Positions 24,806 to 35,130 of a DNA stretch of 64,000 nt are shown piece by piece. The position numbers were made by a program, and so were the translations under genes. Source of the DNA: Rhodocyclales bacterium GT-UBC. GTDB taxonomy: Bacteria > Pseudomonadota > Gammaproteobacteria > Burkholderiales > Rhodocyclaceae. The DNA is taken from assembly GCA_003583745.1 (NCBI GenBank), contig QXPY01000008.1, positions 124,001 through 188,000 of the forward strand. Direction: 5' to 3'. Positions within the stretch are counted from its first letter, which is position 1, and the number at the start of each line of letters is the position of its first letter. Below the pieces are notes generated by a model. The model did not search any database and was not told the origin of the DNA. It saw only the letters and a program-made list of their open reading frames with translations.

Positions 24806-27364
24806 TCAAGGGATTACACGAGTCTCGACGAAGCGCTCGAATATTGGCCGAACCAGCTTCATTTCGTCGCTCAGCGCACCCAACATATGCCCACACCCTT
24901 CCCAGTCGACAGTCGCACTCGACTGCGCAGCCTGCTCCAAGGCCATCGCATGTCGCCGAGCCCGGTCAACATGAAACATGGCCAACAAGCTTTTCAGCGT
25001 ATGAGCATGCATACGCAAGGCATCCAAATTACGCGCAGTCACCGCATCACCAACCCGCTGCAGATGCTCATCCCACTCGGACAGCAACATGCCCGCCATG
25101 GTGACAAGCAGATCGACATCACCAATATCCTTGAGCGCTTGTGCCAAGTCGAGATAAAGCACATCCTCAGGCCCACCACGCGGAACCGCTTCGCTCAACG
25201 ACTCATCAGCCGAATGCTGGACCGATGCGCGATCGAGTGCGGCAAAAAGGGCCTCTGGTCGCAAAGGCTTTGCGACGTAATCACTCATTCCCGCCTGCAA
25301 ACACAAATCACGGTCACTAGACATGACATTCGCCGTCATCGCAATGATATATACCGGCCGATAGCTATTCGACACCACCCAACTGCGACGCATTTCACGT
25401 GAGCGAATTACCTCGGTAGCCTCGATCCCGCCCATCACCGGCATCTGCATATCCATCAAAATGACATCGAAACGGCGGCCATCAAATTGTTCAATGGCTT
25501 CCGCACCATTATTCGCCAATACCACCCGATGATGTCTTCGCTCCAGAATTCGCAGAGCCAACTCCTGATTAACCGGATTGTCTTCAACCAAGAGGATATC
25601 GAGCGCACCGCCGTCCGGCGCTTTTGACTCCTCCAGCTGAAAAGCATCTAGTCGAAGCCCCTCCTCACTACCAGCCGCTCCACCAATCAAATCGAGAGCA
25701 TCCCGTAAATCCGCCGCCCCGATCGGCTTAACCAGATGTGCCGAGACAGCCAACTCGCGCAGATGCACCAAATCGTGCCGCTGATTCTCGGTCGTCAGCA
25801 CCATCAATAATTTCTCGACCCTGCCAGCCGCTTGCCAGCTTTCGGCAAACGCAAAACCAAGCGGAGGCGCCATACCCGAATCGGCGAAAACAAAATCGTA
25901 AGGAAAACCGGCTGCCCGCGAACGCTCGACAGCAGCCAAGGCTGCGCCCCCCTCCGTAACCAGGGAAGCCTGAATGCCATACCACTCGAGCATTTCAACC
26001 AGATAAGCCCCGGCAGTACGGTTATCGTCTATCACCAAGGCACGCCGACCGGCCAAAGCCTTATCGGACCGTGCTGATTCGACGCCAGCATCATCCACGC
26101 CAAAGCGCGCCGTAAAGGTAAAGACAGCCCCTTCTCCAGCAACACTTTCCAGCCATATCCTGCCATCCATCAATTGCACCAGACGGGCCGATATCGCCAA
26201 ACCCAGACCCGTCCCGCCGAAACGACGCGTCGTCGAGACATCGGCTTGGGAAAAAGCCTCAAAGATCGCCTGCTGCTTATCGGCTGGCACGCCAATACCG
26301 GTATCTCGAATGGCAAAGCGGAGGTACGCCGAGCCCGCGGTGAGCTGATCGACCGAGACAACCAGCACGACCTCGCCGCACTCAGTGAATTTAATGGCGT
26401 TACCGATCAGGTTAATCACTACCTGGCGCAGACGCGTTGGATCACCAACCACACGCATAGGAACTTCCGGCCGCACATCAACAATCAGCTCAAGGCCTTT
26501 CTTGTGCGCACCTACCGCCAACACCCGAGCAGCTTCAAACACGACATCACGCAACGAAAATGCGAGCGCCTCAAAGCGCATTTTCCCCGCTTCAATCTTG
26601 GAGAAGTCGAGAATGTCATTGACGATGGTCAGCAGGGACTCGGCTGACGATTTGACGGTGCGGAGGTAATGCCGCTGCTCCGCATCAAGATCGGTATCAA
26701 GCGCCAATTCGGTCATGCCGATGATGCCGTTCATCGGCGTTCTGATCTCATGACTCATGTTGGCCAGAAACGCCCCCCGCGCCCTATTGGCCGCCTCAGC
26801 TGACTCCTTGGCGGCCACCAGCGCCGCCTCAGCCTCCTTGATAGCGCCAAGATCGCGCTGCAAGACAAGCATTCTGAGTGGTTCGCCATCCGCATCCCGC
26901 GCAGCGACAGCCCCCCTGATCTGCAGCCAGCGCCACGCCCCGTCTGCGGCGCGCATCCGACAATCGGCCTGAAAGAAACGGTCGCGACTTTGCCCATGCG
27001 CCACAATCCGAGCCTGCAATGCACGCAGATCGTCGGGATGCATCAATTTTTTCCATTGCGCAATGGAGTGATCGAAATCGCCCTGCTGATATCCGAGCAA
27101 TTCTTTCCATTGGCGACCAGAGTCGACTTGGCCGCTTCGCAGATTCCAGTCGCTTAGAACATCCCCCGACAGCAACGCTTGCCACTGCCCCAGGCCCGCA
27201 TAAGTGGCGTAGGCCGAATCGACCTGCGCCAGCAGCCTGCCGATGCCATCAGCCAGTGCGCCTTGACCAGTCGAACGCGCTTCGAGAATCAATTGATCGA
27301 GTTGCGGACCACCCTCCCCGCCAAATATTTCCTTGAGTTGCCGGGCCAGCAAACGGGATTTCAT
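24806..27364 (-). CDS. soluble hybrid sensor histidine kinase (PAS-HisKA-HATPase-REC-REC-HPt)
   Basis: The protein has 852 residues with no membrane helix. Domains in order: a PAS domain about 60-175; HisKA with phospho-acceptor H205 (ANMSHEIRTPMNG); HATPase with the N box around 313-325 and G box RFGGTGLGLAIS near 381-392; a diverged first receiver (D495, K547 retained but lacking the acidic pair context at several sites); a canonical second receiver (LVEDNPVNQ, D638, K699); and an HPt domain with H788 (HAHTLKS). This is a complete cytosolic phosphorelay of the BarA/RpfC type; no dedicated output regulator lies next to it. Its start is 5 bases after dapB, so it is likely co-transcribed. Confidence 0.92.
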   Translation of the reverse strand: MKSRLLARQLKEIFGGEGGPQLDQLILEARSTGQGALADGIGRLLAQVDSAYATYAGLGQWQALLSGDVLSDWNLRSGQVDSGRQWKELLGYQQGDFDHSIAQWKKLMHPDDLRALQARIVAHGQSRDRFFQADCRMRAADGAWRWLQIRGAVAARDADGEPLRMLVLQRDLGAIKEAEAALVAAKESAEAANRARGAFLANMSHEIRTPMNGIIGMTELALDTDLDAEQRHYLRTVKSSAESLLTIVNDILDFSKIEAGKMRFEALAFSLRDVVFEAARVLAVGAHKKGLELIVDVRPEVPMRVVGDPTRLRQVVINLIGNAIKFTECGEVVLVVSVDQLTAGSAYLRFAIRDTGIGVPADKQQAIFEAFSQADVSTTRRFGGTGLGLAISARLVQLMDGRIWLESVAGEGAVFTFTARFGVDDAGVESARSDKALAGRRALVIDDNRTAGAYLVEMLEWYGIQASLVTEGGAALAAVERSRAAGFPYDFVFADSGMAPPLGFAFAESWQAAGRVEKLLMVLTTENQRHDLVHLRELAVSAHLVKPIGAADLRDALDLIGGAAGSEEGLRLDAFQLEESKAPDGGALDILLVEDNPVNQELALRILERRHHRVVLANNGAEAIEQFDGRRFDVILMDMQMPVMGGIEATEVIRSREMRRSWVVSNSYRPVYIIAMTANVMSSDRDLCLQAGMSDYVAKPLRPEALFAALDRASVQHSADESLSEAVPRGGPEDVLYLDLAQALKDIGDVDLLVTMAGMLLSEWDEHLQRVGDAVTARNLDALRMHAHTLKSLLAMFHVDRARRHAMALEQAAQSSATVDWEGCGHMLGALSDEMKLVRPIFERFVETRVIP

Positions 27365-27369
27365 GACAA

Positions 27370-28179
<810 letters not shown>

Positions 28180-28662
28180 TTAAAACCCCATCATGTCCAT
28201 GAAACGCCGAAAGTAACCCGGCTCTTGCCGAGGCGGCATGGGCGTATCGATAGCCTCTGGCGACATCGACCCCAGGTCGACCAGTCGGGTTTTCGACTGA
28301 GGCGCCACCAACTCATCGACGGATGCGACATCCACATCGCCATCAACGTGCTCGAGGCGACCTTGTGCATCAAAAAAAACAGCAAATTTCCGCGACTCGA
28401 CCTTGCCTGTCTTCCCATTCTGGTAGCGGTAGACGTAATCCCAACGCTGCTGATGGAAAATATCGGAAATCATCGGGGTGCCGAGAACGAAGCGAACCTG
28501 GTCCCGCGTCTGCCCCGGCTTGAGTTGGGCAACCATTTCCTGACTCAGGACATTGCCTTGCTGAACATCGATCTTGTATTCGTTAATGAAACTCGGCTTG
28601 TAGGTACAAGCCGACAAAAATGCGCAAAACACTGCGACAGGCAATATACGGGAAGGGAGCAT
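28180..28662 (-). CDS. bamE: outer membrane assembly lipoprotein BamE
   Basis: Lipoprotein of the BAM complex that folds outer-membrane beta-barrels. The signal peptide ends in a lipobox LSAC with the lipidated C19. The SmpA/OmlA fold follows, with LKPGQTRDQVRFVLGTPMISD and the WDYVYRYQNG strand. The length of 160 residues is somewhat longer than in E. coli because of a Pro/Met-rich C-terminal tail. It is divergent from fur across 95 bases. Confidence 0.94.
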   Translation of the reverse strand: MLPSRILPVAVFCAFLSACTYKPSFINEYKIDVQQGNVLSQEMVAQLKPGQTRDQVRFVLGTPMISDIFHQQRWDYVYRYQNGKTGKVESRKFAVFFDAQGRLEHVDGDVDVASVDELVAPQSKTRLVDLGSMSPEAIDTPMPPRQEPGYFRRFMDMMGF

Positions 28663-28697
28663 GCGACTTTCCGGAGTTTCTCAAACACCTTTGAAGC

Positions 28698-28710
28698 GGT
28701 ATATCATACC
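28698..28710. promoter_or_regulatory. short palindrome between bamE and fur
   Basis: GGTAT-ATC-ATACC is a perfect 5-3-5 inverted repeat in the divergent bamE/fur region. It contains TATCAT (plus) and TATGAT (minus), both near-consensus -10 hexamers. No good -35 is visible at the right distance on either side. It may be part of overlapping promoters or a binding site, but it does not match a full 19-base Fur box. Confidence 0.35.
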
Positions 28711-28757
28711 CGAATTAGCCCTCGGCCCTGCCGCAACGATTTCTGGATTTTTTTACG

Positions 28758-29201
28758 ATGAGCGACCCGCAAAGCCTCAAGAACATGGGGCTTAAAGCCA
28801 CGTTTCCCCGCCTGAAGATTCTTGAGCTTTTCGAGAAAACGACCGTACGCCATATGACCGCGGAAGACGTTTACCGAATGCTCATCGCGGAGAATATGGA
28901 TATTGGCCTGGCCACCGTCTACCGCGTACTCACCCAATTCGAACAGGCCGGGTTGCTCGAGCGTCATTTTTTCGAGTCAGGGAAAGCCGTTTTCGAAATA
29001 AATCGCGGCAATCACCACGACCATCTGGTCTGCATCGACTGCGGCCGGGTTGAAGAGTTTTACGATCCCGAGATTGAAAAGCGGCAGAACGCCATTGCCG
29101 AAGAACGTGGTTTCGCCATTCAGGACCACGCGCTGTATCTCTACGCCCAGTGCAAGAAAGACGCCTGTCCGCACCGCGACAATCCGGACGACAAGTCTTA
29201 A
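28758..29201 (+). CDS. fur: ferric uptake regulator Fur
   Basis: Iron-responsive repressor. The protein has 147 residues: an N-terminal winged helix (about 1-83) with [10 protein letters not shown] and the recognition helix [16 protein letters not shown], then the metal/dimer domain with [10 protein letters not shown] at 86-95. Cysteine pairs C92/C95 and C132/C137 could form the structural zinc site. It is followed after 6 bases by a cation-exporter gene. Confidence 0.97.
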   Translation: MSDPQSLKNMGLKATFPRLKILELFEKTTVRHMTAEDVYRMLIAENMDIGLATVYRVLTQFEQAGLLERHFFESGKAVFEINRGNHHDHLVCIDCGRVEEFYDPEIEKRQNAIAEERGFAIQDHALYLYAQCKKDACPHRDNPDDKS

Positions 29202-29207
29202 GCGACA

Positions 29208-29816
29208 ATGCCTGAAATGTTAGCAACAACGCCGGGAGCCTGGCTCTCCTCGGCGGGAGCCACCTTTTTGCTGATTGCACTGGCGGAAATCGGCGACAAA
29301 AGCCAATTGGTCTGCATGACACTGGCGGCGCGCCACCGCGGCTTGCCGGTGATCCTCGGTGCGACAGCGGCCTTCTCAATACTCAACCTGCTTGCCGTGT
29401 TGTTCGGTGCGGCCATTGCCGCCTGGCTCCCGGAATGGGTCGTCACGCTGGCTGTCGGCATCCTGTTTGCCAGCTTTGGCATCAGCGCCCTGCGCTACAC
29501 CGAAGAAGACGAAGACGAGCAGATCGAGGAAAAGCCTGGCCACGGCATCTTCGCCACCACCTTCCTGCTGATCTTCCTGGCCGAATTCGGGGACAAGACG
29601 CAGATCGCCGTAGCCGGCCTGGGCAGCACGAACAACACCACCGCCGTCTGGCTAGGAGGGACACTGGCCCTTGCTTGTACTTCGGTCCTGGGCGCCATTG
29701 CCGGACGAAAACTCCTGCACAAACTCCCCCTGCTCTGGATTCACCGGATCAGTGGCGCATTCTTCCTGATCCTTGCTGTACTGGCTTTCGCCCAGTTGCT
29801 GCTCAAGCAGGCCTGA
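29208..29816 (+). CDS. TMEM165/GDT1 family cation exporter (MneA-like)
   Basis: The protein has 202 residues with six hydrophobic helices in two homologous halves. Each half carries the family signature ExGDK(S/T): E27-I-G-D-K-S and E126-F-G-D-K-T. These acidic repeats form the Ca2+/Mn2+ path in GDT1 proteins; the bacterial member MneA of Vibrio exports manganese. An acidic cytosolic linker (about 99-108) separates the halves. Its position 6 bases after fur suggests joint expression and a role in Mn/Fe balance; the substrate is inferred. Its last 14 bases overlap convergent recN. Confidence 0.88.
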   Translation: MPEMLATTPGAWLSSAGATFLLIALAEIGDKSQLVCMTLAARHRGLPVILGATAAFSILNLLAVLFGAAIAAWLPEWVVTLAVGILFASFGISALRYTEEDEDEQIEEKPGHGIFATTFLLIFLAEFGDKTQIAVAGLGSTNNTTAVWLGGTLALACTSVLGAIAGRKLLHKLPLLWIHRISGAFFLILAVLAFAQLLLKQA

Positions 29817-31470
29817 GCGAAGCCCCAAGCAGTTCGCGGGCGTGCTGCAAGGTGATGTTGGTAATTTCCACACCACCCAGCATCCGGGCTATTTCCTGCA
29901 CCCGGCCATTGTCGTCCAGCTCCTGAATGGCGCTCAGCGTGACACCATCCCGAGTGGTCTTGCTCACCTGCCACTGCCAGTTGGCTTGCGCCGCGACCTG
30001 CGGCAAATGCGTCACGCACAACACTTGGCGCTCTGCTCCGAGTTCGTGCAGCAAGCGGCCGACGATTTCGGCCACACCGCCGCCGATACCGACATCGACC
30101 TCGTCGAAAATCAATGTCGGCACACTCGCCGAACGTGACGTGAGCACCTGGATGGCCAAACTGATCCGCGACAACTCGCCGCCGGAAGCAACCTTGGCCA
30201 GGGGCTTCGCTTCGTTGCCCGCCAAACCGCCAATCCTGAACTCGACCTGCTCCAGGCCATAGGCGGCACCGCCTTCGACCGGCAACAAGGCCACTTCGAA
30301 ACGCCCCGAAGAAAGGGCCAGTTGCCGCATCACCGCACTGACCGCCTGCCCCATTTCGACTGCCGCCGCCTTCCGCCCGGCGGAAAGCGTTGCTGCAAGC
30401 TTGAAGAAGACTTCCCGTGCCGCTGCCACGCGCGACTCGAGCGCGGCCAGGTCGGTAGAGGCATCGAGTTCGGCCAGACGCTTCTTCCAGCCGGCCAGCA
30501 GCCCCGGCAACTCCTGGGGCTGGACACGATATTTGCGAGCGTTGCTCATCACCGCATCCATTCGCCGCTCAATTTCAGCCAGCCGAGATGGATCAAGGTC
30601 CACCCGGTCGGCGTAGCGTCGCAGGGTCGACACGGCCTCGGAAAGCTCGGCCTGCACGGACGCAACCAATGCCGCTACCTCGGCCAGCGCCGGATCGTAT
30701 TCAGCCAGATTTCCCAGACGGGTCGCCACGCTGTCGATCTGGCGTTCACAGGCAGCATCATCCTCGGCCAGTACGGCCAGCGCAAACTGCGCCCCATCGA
30801 TCAGGCTGGCTGCATGCCCCAGGCGACGGTGCTCAAGGTCGAGTGTCGCCCATTCATCTTCGCTGAAAGCCAGGGCATCCAGCTCGCCAACCTGCCATTC
30901 CAGTTGCTCGCGCTCGCGCTGCAGGGTTTCTGCCCCTTCGCTGGCGGCGCGCAGCAATTGGTCCATCTCGCGCCATTGACGAAAGGCGGCAGCCACATCC
31001 CTGGCTGTCGCCGAAAGATCGGCATGACCATCCAGCAGCTGCCGCTGCGCGTCGCTACGTAGCAACGACTGGTGCGCATGCTGACCATGAATATCGATCA
31101 ACCACTCTCCGACCTCGCGTAACTGCTGCGCCGTCGCTGGCGAACCATTGATGTAGGCTCGCGAGCGCCCACCTGTATCCACCACACGACGCAACAGCAG
31201 CTCGTTGTCGACATCGAAATCGTTCGCACCCAACCAGTCACTGACTTCAGGCAATTCAGCGATATCAAAGGTCGCCGCGACTTCAGCTTTGGCACACCCC
31301 GAACGAATCACGCCAGCGTCGGCACGCTCCCCCAGCGCCAAAGTCAGCGCATCAATCAGGATGGACTTGCCAGCACCAGTTTCACCGGTCAAAGCGCCGA
31401 AACCATCCAAAAAATCAAGCTCCAAACGATCAACAATGACGAAATCGCGGATAGTCAGGTGACGCAGCAT
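29803..31470 (-). CDS. recN: DNA repair protein RecN
   Basis: SMC-like ATPase acting in double-strand break repair. The protein has 555 residues: Walker A GETGAGKSILIDAL near 29-42, a long central coiled coil (about 150-370), then the ABC signature region (VASGGELSRISLAIQ) and Walker B TLIFDEVDVGIGG. It begins in a TGATG overlap with nadK, implying translational coupling. I see no LexA box, which would in any case lie upstream of nadK. Confidence 0.97.
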   Translation of the reverse strand: MLRHLTIRDFVIVDRLELDFLDGFGALTGETGAGKSILIDALTLALGERADAGVIRSGCAKAEVAATFDIAELPEVSDWLGANDFDVDNELLLRRVVDTGGRSRAYINGSPATAQQLREVGEWLIDIHGQHAHQSLLRSDAQRQLLDGHADLSATARDVAAAFRQWREMDQLLRAASEGAETLQREREQLEWQVGELDALAFSEDEWATLDLEHRRLGHAASLIDGAQFALAVLAEDDAACERQIDSVATRLGNLAEYDPALAEVAALVASVQAELSEAVSTLRRYADRVDLDPSRLAEIERRMDAVMSNARKYRVQPQELPGLLAGWKKRLAELDASTDLAALESRVAAAREVFFKLAATLSAGRKAAAVEMGQAVSAVMRQLALSSGRFEVALLPVEGGAAYGLEQVEFRIGGLAGNEAKPLAKVASGGELSRISLAIQVLTSRSASVPTLIFDEVDVGIGGGVAEIVGRLLHELGAERQVLCVTHLPQVAAQANWQWQVSKTTRDGVTLSAIQELDDNGRVQEIARMLGGVEITNITLQHARELLGASLRPA

Positions 31471-32381
31471 CAGGGCCCCTTGGGACGCTCACTCCACTGC
31501 AGTTTCTGGCGCAGCATGGCGAAATAGCTGTAGCCGGGTGGATGCAGGAAGCGAATGGTGTATTCGGAGCGCCGCAGGCGCACGCAATCGTGTCGTTCGA
31601 GATCGAGCGTCACCTGGCCGTCGAAGTGCACCCGGGGATCGTCGGCGTGGGTAATGCGCAATTCGATTTCGGCGCTGTCATTGACGATCACCGGCCGATT
31701 GGTCAGCGCATGCGGACACAAGGGAACCAGCGCGATACCGGTCAGGGTCGGGTGCAGGATCGGGCCACCGGACGACATCGAATAAGCCGTCGAACCGGTC
31801 GGCGTAGAAACGATCAGGCCGTCGGAGCGCAGGTTGTAGATGAATTCGCCGTCGATGAACAACTCGAATTCGATCATCCGGCCAATCGCCCCCTTGTCGA
31901 CGACGACATCGTTCAAGGCGACGTTGGCGGCGATCTCCTTGCCATTGCGGACCACTTCTGCAGTCAGCAACATCCGGCTCTCCGGCGTGAAACGCCCGTC
32001 GAGCAAATCGTCCATGCAAGTCAGCATGTCATCGCGGGCAATATCGGTCATGAAGCCAAGTCGCCCCTGATTGACCCCGACCAGCGGCACGCAATAACGG
32101 GCCAGCCGACGCGCTGCATTCAACATCGTGCCATCGCCACCAAGCACGATGGCCAGATCAGCGTGCGCACCGATATCGTTGAAACCGCAGGTCACCCAAC
32201 GCGACAGGTCCACCTGCTTGCCGATATGCTCCGAGGTTTCGCGCTCGATGAATACGGTAATCCCCCGCTCATGCAGGTATTCGGCCAGACGGCGCAACGA
32301 CTCGGCAATTTCCTGACTATGGTATTTGCCGACCAATGCGATGGTCCGTGGCGAGCGGAGGGAAGCGAAGCTTCTGTTCAT
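31470..32381 (-). CDS. nadK: NAD kinase
   Basis: Phosphorylates NAD to NADP. The protein has 303 residues with the GGDGTML motif near residue 77, NxGxLGFMT-type segment ([12 protein letters not shown]), and a [19 protein letters not shown] substrate loop. The ATG at 32381 starts [20 protein letters not shown], which is where family similarity begins; an ATG six codons upstream is possible. The larger open frame upstream overlaps hrcA and is spurious. It is divergent from hrcA and coupled to recN. Confidence 0.95.
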   Translation of the reverse strand: MNRSFASLRSPRTIALVGKYHSQEIAESLRRLAEYLHERGITVFIERETSEHIGKQVDLSRWVTCGFNDIGAHADLAIVLGGDGTMLNAARRLARYCVPLVGVNQGRLGFMTDIARDDMLTCMDDLLDGRFTPESRMLLTAEVVRNGKEIAANVALNDVVVDKGAIGRMIEFELFIDGEFIYNLRSDGLIVSTPTGSTAYSMSSGGPILHPTLTGIALVPLCPHALTNRPVIVNDSAEIELRITHADDPRVHFDGQVTLDLERHDCVRLRRSEYTIRFLHPPGYSYFAMLRQKLQWSERPKGP

Positions 32382-32447
32382 AGGCCCGAATTCTTGCATA
32401 AAAATGGCCTGTAGCGCCGCCCCCGGTTTTTTGTACAATGCCCTGCC

Positions 32448-33476
32448 ATGCTGGATGATCGCTCCCGTACCCTTCTCAAGACCCTGGTCGAGCACTACGT
32501 TGCCGACGGCCAACCCGTTGGTTCACGGGCACTTTCGAAATTTTCCGGCCTCGACTTGTCGCCGGCAACCATCCGCAACGTGATGGCCGACCTTGAAGAA
32601 GCAGGCTTCGTCTCCAGCCCGCACACCTCGGCCGGGCGCGTGCCGACCGCCCGCGGTTACCGCCTTTTCGTCGACAGCCTGCTTACCGTGCAACCACTGG
32701 AAGCCCGGCAACTCGGCGCCATGGAGGAAGCACTGCAGGGCCTGCCGTCGAGCCAGATCATCTCCAGCGCCTCGCAACTGCTCTCCGGCCTGACCCATTT
32801 TGCCGGCGTCGTCATGGCGCCCCGGCGCGCCACCAGCCGCATCCGCCAGGTCGAGTTTCTCAGTCTCTCCGAAAAACGCATTCTGCTGATCATTGTCACC
32901 ACCGACGGCGATGTGCAGAACCGCATCCTCAACACTGAAATCAGCTACTCCCCCTCGGAGCTGGTCAGCGCTGCCAATTACCTGAACCAAAATTTCGCCG
33001 GCATGGATTTCGAGCAGATACGGCATCGACTCGGCCAGGAAATCCAGCAGCTGCGCGACAACATGAAACCGCTGATGGCGTTGGCGCTTGAAGCCGGCGA
33101 TGCCGCGCTCTCGGAAAACAACGCCCCCTACGTCATCTCCGGCGAAAAGAACCTGCTCGACGTCGAGGAACTCTCGTCGAACATGAAGCGTCTGCGCGAG
33201 CTGTTCGACCTCTTCGACCAACGCTCCAGCCTGATGCGCCTGCTCGACATCTCCAACCGCGCCGAAGGCGTGCAGATTTACATTGGTGGCGAGTCGGGCA
33301 TCGCCCCGCTCGACGAATGCAGCGTCATCGCCGCCCCCTACACGGTTGACGGACAGATCGTCGGCTCGGTCGGCGTCATCGGGCCAACCCGCATGGCTTA
33401 CGAACGCGTCATTCCCATCGTCGACATCACGGCCCGCCTGCTCTCCAGCGCCCTCTCCTACAAATCGGACAACTAA
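32448..33476 (+). CDS. hrcA: heat-inducible transcription repressor HrcA
   Basis: Repressor that binds CIRCE (inverted TTAGCACTC) and is tuned by GroEL. The protein has 342 residues: winged helix at 1-75 with [13 protein letters not shown] and [17 protein letters not shown], a central inserted domain, and the GAF-like region with a near-C-terminal [26 protein letters not shown] -10-like hexamer lies at 32434-32439, without a clear -35. I found no CIRCE element in this window, so its targets (usually groESL) are probably elsewhere. It abuts hemH. Confidence 0.96.
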   Translation: MLDDRSRTLLKTLVEHYVADGQPVGSRALSKFSGLDLSPATIRNVMADLEEAGFVSSPHTSAGRVPTARGYRLFVDSLLTVQPLEARQLGAMEEALQGLPSSQIISSASQLLSGLTHFAGVVMAPRRATSRIRQVEFLSLSEKRILLIIVTTDGDVQNRILNTEISYSPSELVSAANYLNQNFAGMDFEQIRHRLGQEIQQLRDNMKPLMALALEAGDAALSENNAPYVISGEKNLLDVEELSSNMKRLRELFDLFDQRSSLMRLLDISNRAEGVQIYIGGESGIAPLDECSVIAAPYTVDGQIVGSVGVIGPTRMAYERVIPIVDITARLLSSALSYKSDN

Positions 33477-34579
33477 TGTCACGTTTTCTTCCCGAACCGG
33501 CCCACCGGCATGGCAATCCTGCGTCCACGGCAGTCGTTCTGGTCAACCTGGGGACCCCCGATGCACCGGATGCGCCCTCGCTCAAACGCTACCTCGGTCA
33601 GTTCCTCGCCGACCCGCGCGTCGTCGAGATTCCGAAAGCCCTCTGGTGGCTGATCCTCAACGGCATCATCCTGAACACCCGCCCCAGGAAATCGGCCGCC
33701 AAATACGCCAGTGTCTGGCTGAAGGAAGGCTCACCCTTGCGCGTTCACACGGAACGCCAGGCCAAACTACTCGCCGGACATTTGGGCGAAAAGGGGCACC
33801 ACCTCACCGTCACCTGGGCCATGCGTTACGGTTCGCCGTCGATTCCCGACGTGCTGAGCAAACTCAAGGCCGGCGGCGCCACCCGCATCCTGATCGTACC
33901 GATGTATCCGCAATACGCCGCCAGCACCACTGCCACTGTGGTTGATGCGACCTGCGACTGGCTGAAACAGACCCGCAATCAACCAGAAATGCGCTTCATC
34001 CGCAATTTTCATGATGACGAAGGCTACCTCGCCGCGCTCGAACAGACGGTGCGCAAGCACTGGCAAGCCCATGGCCCGCTCGACCAGGACGGACGCCTGG
34101 TGATCAGTTTTCACGGCCTGCCCAAACGCAGCCTCGACCTGGGCGACCCATATTTCTGCGAATGTCAGAAGACCGGTCGCCTGCTGGCTCAACGCCTCGG
34201 ACTCTCCGCCGAGCAATACCAAATCTGCTTCCAGTCCCGCTTCGGCAAGGCCGAATGGCTGCAGCCCTACACCGCCTCCAGCGTCCAGGCGCTGGGCCAA
34301 CAAGGGGTACGACGGCTCGACGTCATCTGCCCCGGCTTTACCGCCGACTGCCTGGAAACGCTGGAAGAAATTGCCATGGAAGTCCGCGACGACTTTCTCG
34401 CAGCAGGCGGCCAGGAGTATCACTACATCCCAGCGCTTAACGAGGATAATCGCTGGTTGCATGCCCTGACCCATATTGTCGAGCAGCACCTCGGCGGTTG
34501 GCCGACACGCCAGGACATCGACCCCAAGGCACTGGAAAACACCGCTCGACTTGCCGTCAAACTCGGCGGCCGGGCTTGA
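33476..34579 (+). CDS. hemH: ferrochelatase
   Basis: Inserts Fe2+ into protoporphyrin IX, the last step of protohaem synthesis. The protein has 367 residues; conserved NLGTPDAPD near the start, MRYGSPSI, the metal-site histidine segment VISFHGLPKRSLDLGD, and the FQSRFGKAEWLQPYT and ICPGFTADCLETLEEI signatures are all present. Its start overlaps the hrcA stop by one base. Co-location with a haem-motif chemoreceptor downstream is noted but may be chance. Confidence 0.97.
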   Translation: MSRFLPEPAHRHGNPASTAVVLVNLGTPDAPDAPSLKRYLGQFLADPRVVEIPKALWWLILNGIILNTRPRKSAAKYASVWLKEGSPLRVHTERQAKLLAGHLGEKGHHLTVTWAMRYGSPSIPDVLSKLKAGGATRILIVPMYPQYAASTTATVVDATCDWLKQTRNQPEMRFIRNFHDDEGYLAALEQTVRKHWQAHGPLDQDGRLVISFHGLPKRSLDLGDPYFCECQKTGRLLAQRLGLSAEQYQICFQSRFGKAEWLQPYTASSVQALGQQGVRRLDVICPGFTADCLETLEEIAMEVRDDFLAAGGQEYHYIPALNEDNRWLHALTHIVEQHLGGWPTRQDIDPKALENTARLAVKLGGRA

Positions 34580-34600
34580 ATCCAGCAAACCGGCACCAAC

Positions 34601-34616
34601 ATTAGTCAAGACTAAT
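34601..34616. promoter_or_regulatory. perfect 7-2-7 inverted repeat ahead of trxC
   Basis: ATTAGTC-AA-GACTAAT is an exact palindrome with a 2-base centre, 15 bases before the trxC ATG. There is no T-run, so it looks like an operator rather than a terminator; the binding protein is unknown. Confidence 0.5.
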
Positions 34617-34631
34617 CAATTGGAGCCGGTC

Positions 34632-35075
34632 ATGAGCCACACCCTGCATCTGGTTTGCCCCCACTGCAACGCCGTCAACCGCATTGCAGCAAGCCGTCTC
34701 AGCGACTCTCCGGTGTGCGGGCAGTGCAAGCAAGCGTTATTTGTCGGCCAACCCATCACGCTCAACACCGGTAATTTTGAACGACAGGTCGGACGCAACG
34801 ACCTGCCGCTCGTTGTCGACTTCTGGGCCCCCTGGTGCGGCCCGTGCCGGATCATGGCCCCGACATTTGCCCAAGCGGCCAGCGAGCTTGAACCCTGGAT
34901 GCGCTTCGGCAAACTCGACACGGAAAGCGAACCGGCCCTCGCAGGGCGCTTCAACATTCGCAGCATTCCAACCCTTGCCATCTTCAGAAACGGTCGGGAG
35001 ATCGCCCGACAAAGCGGCGCACTTGACCTCGGCACACTAAAGCGGTGGCTGCAACCGCATCTTTACAAGATTTAA
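34632..35075 (+). CDS. trxC: thioredoxin 2 (zinc-binding TrxC)
   Basis: Cytosolic disulfide reductase. The protein has 147 residues: an N-terminal zinc finger with C9, C12, C29 and C32, then a thioredoxin fold with the active site WCGPC (C69, C72) and the cis-proline segment RSIPTLAIF. The ATG at 34632 has GGAG 7 bases ahead; the frame continues upstream only as a shadow of hemH. TrxC is an OxyR target in E. coli; here a perfect palindrome lies directly upstream. Confidence 0.97.
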   Translation: MSHTLHLVCPHCNAVNRIAASRLSDSPVCGQCKQALFVGQPITLNTGNFERQVGRNDLPLVVDFWAPWCGPCRIMAPTFAQAASELEPWMRFGKLDTESEPALAGRFNIRSIPTLAIFRNGREIARQSGALDLGTLKRWLQPHLYKI

Positions 35076-35130
35076 CTTTCACCCTCGGGGAGCCGTTATC
35101 AGGCTATCGCATACCTTAGCGGAGCCCCCC

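Noticed and set aside
28663..28757. Fur box autoregulating fur
   Set aside because: The only symmetrical site is 13 bases and does not match the 19-base GATAATGATAATCATTATC pattern.
29202..29207. Manganese riboswitch before the GDT1-type exporter
   Set aside because: Only six bases separate it from fur, far too short for a yybP-ykoY element.
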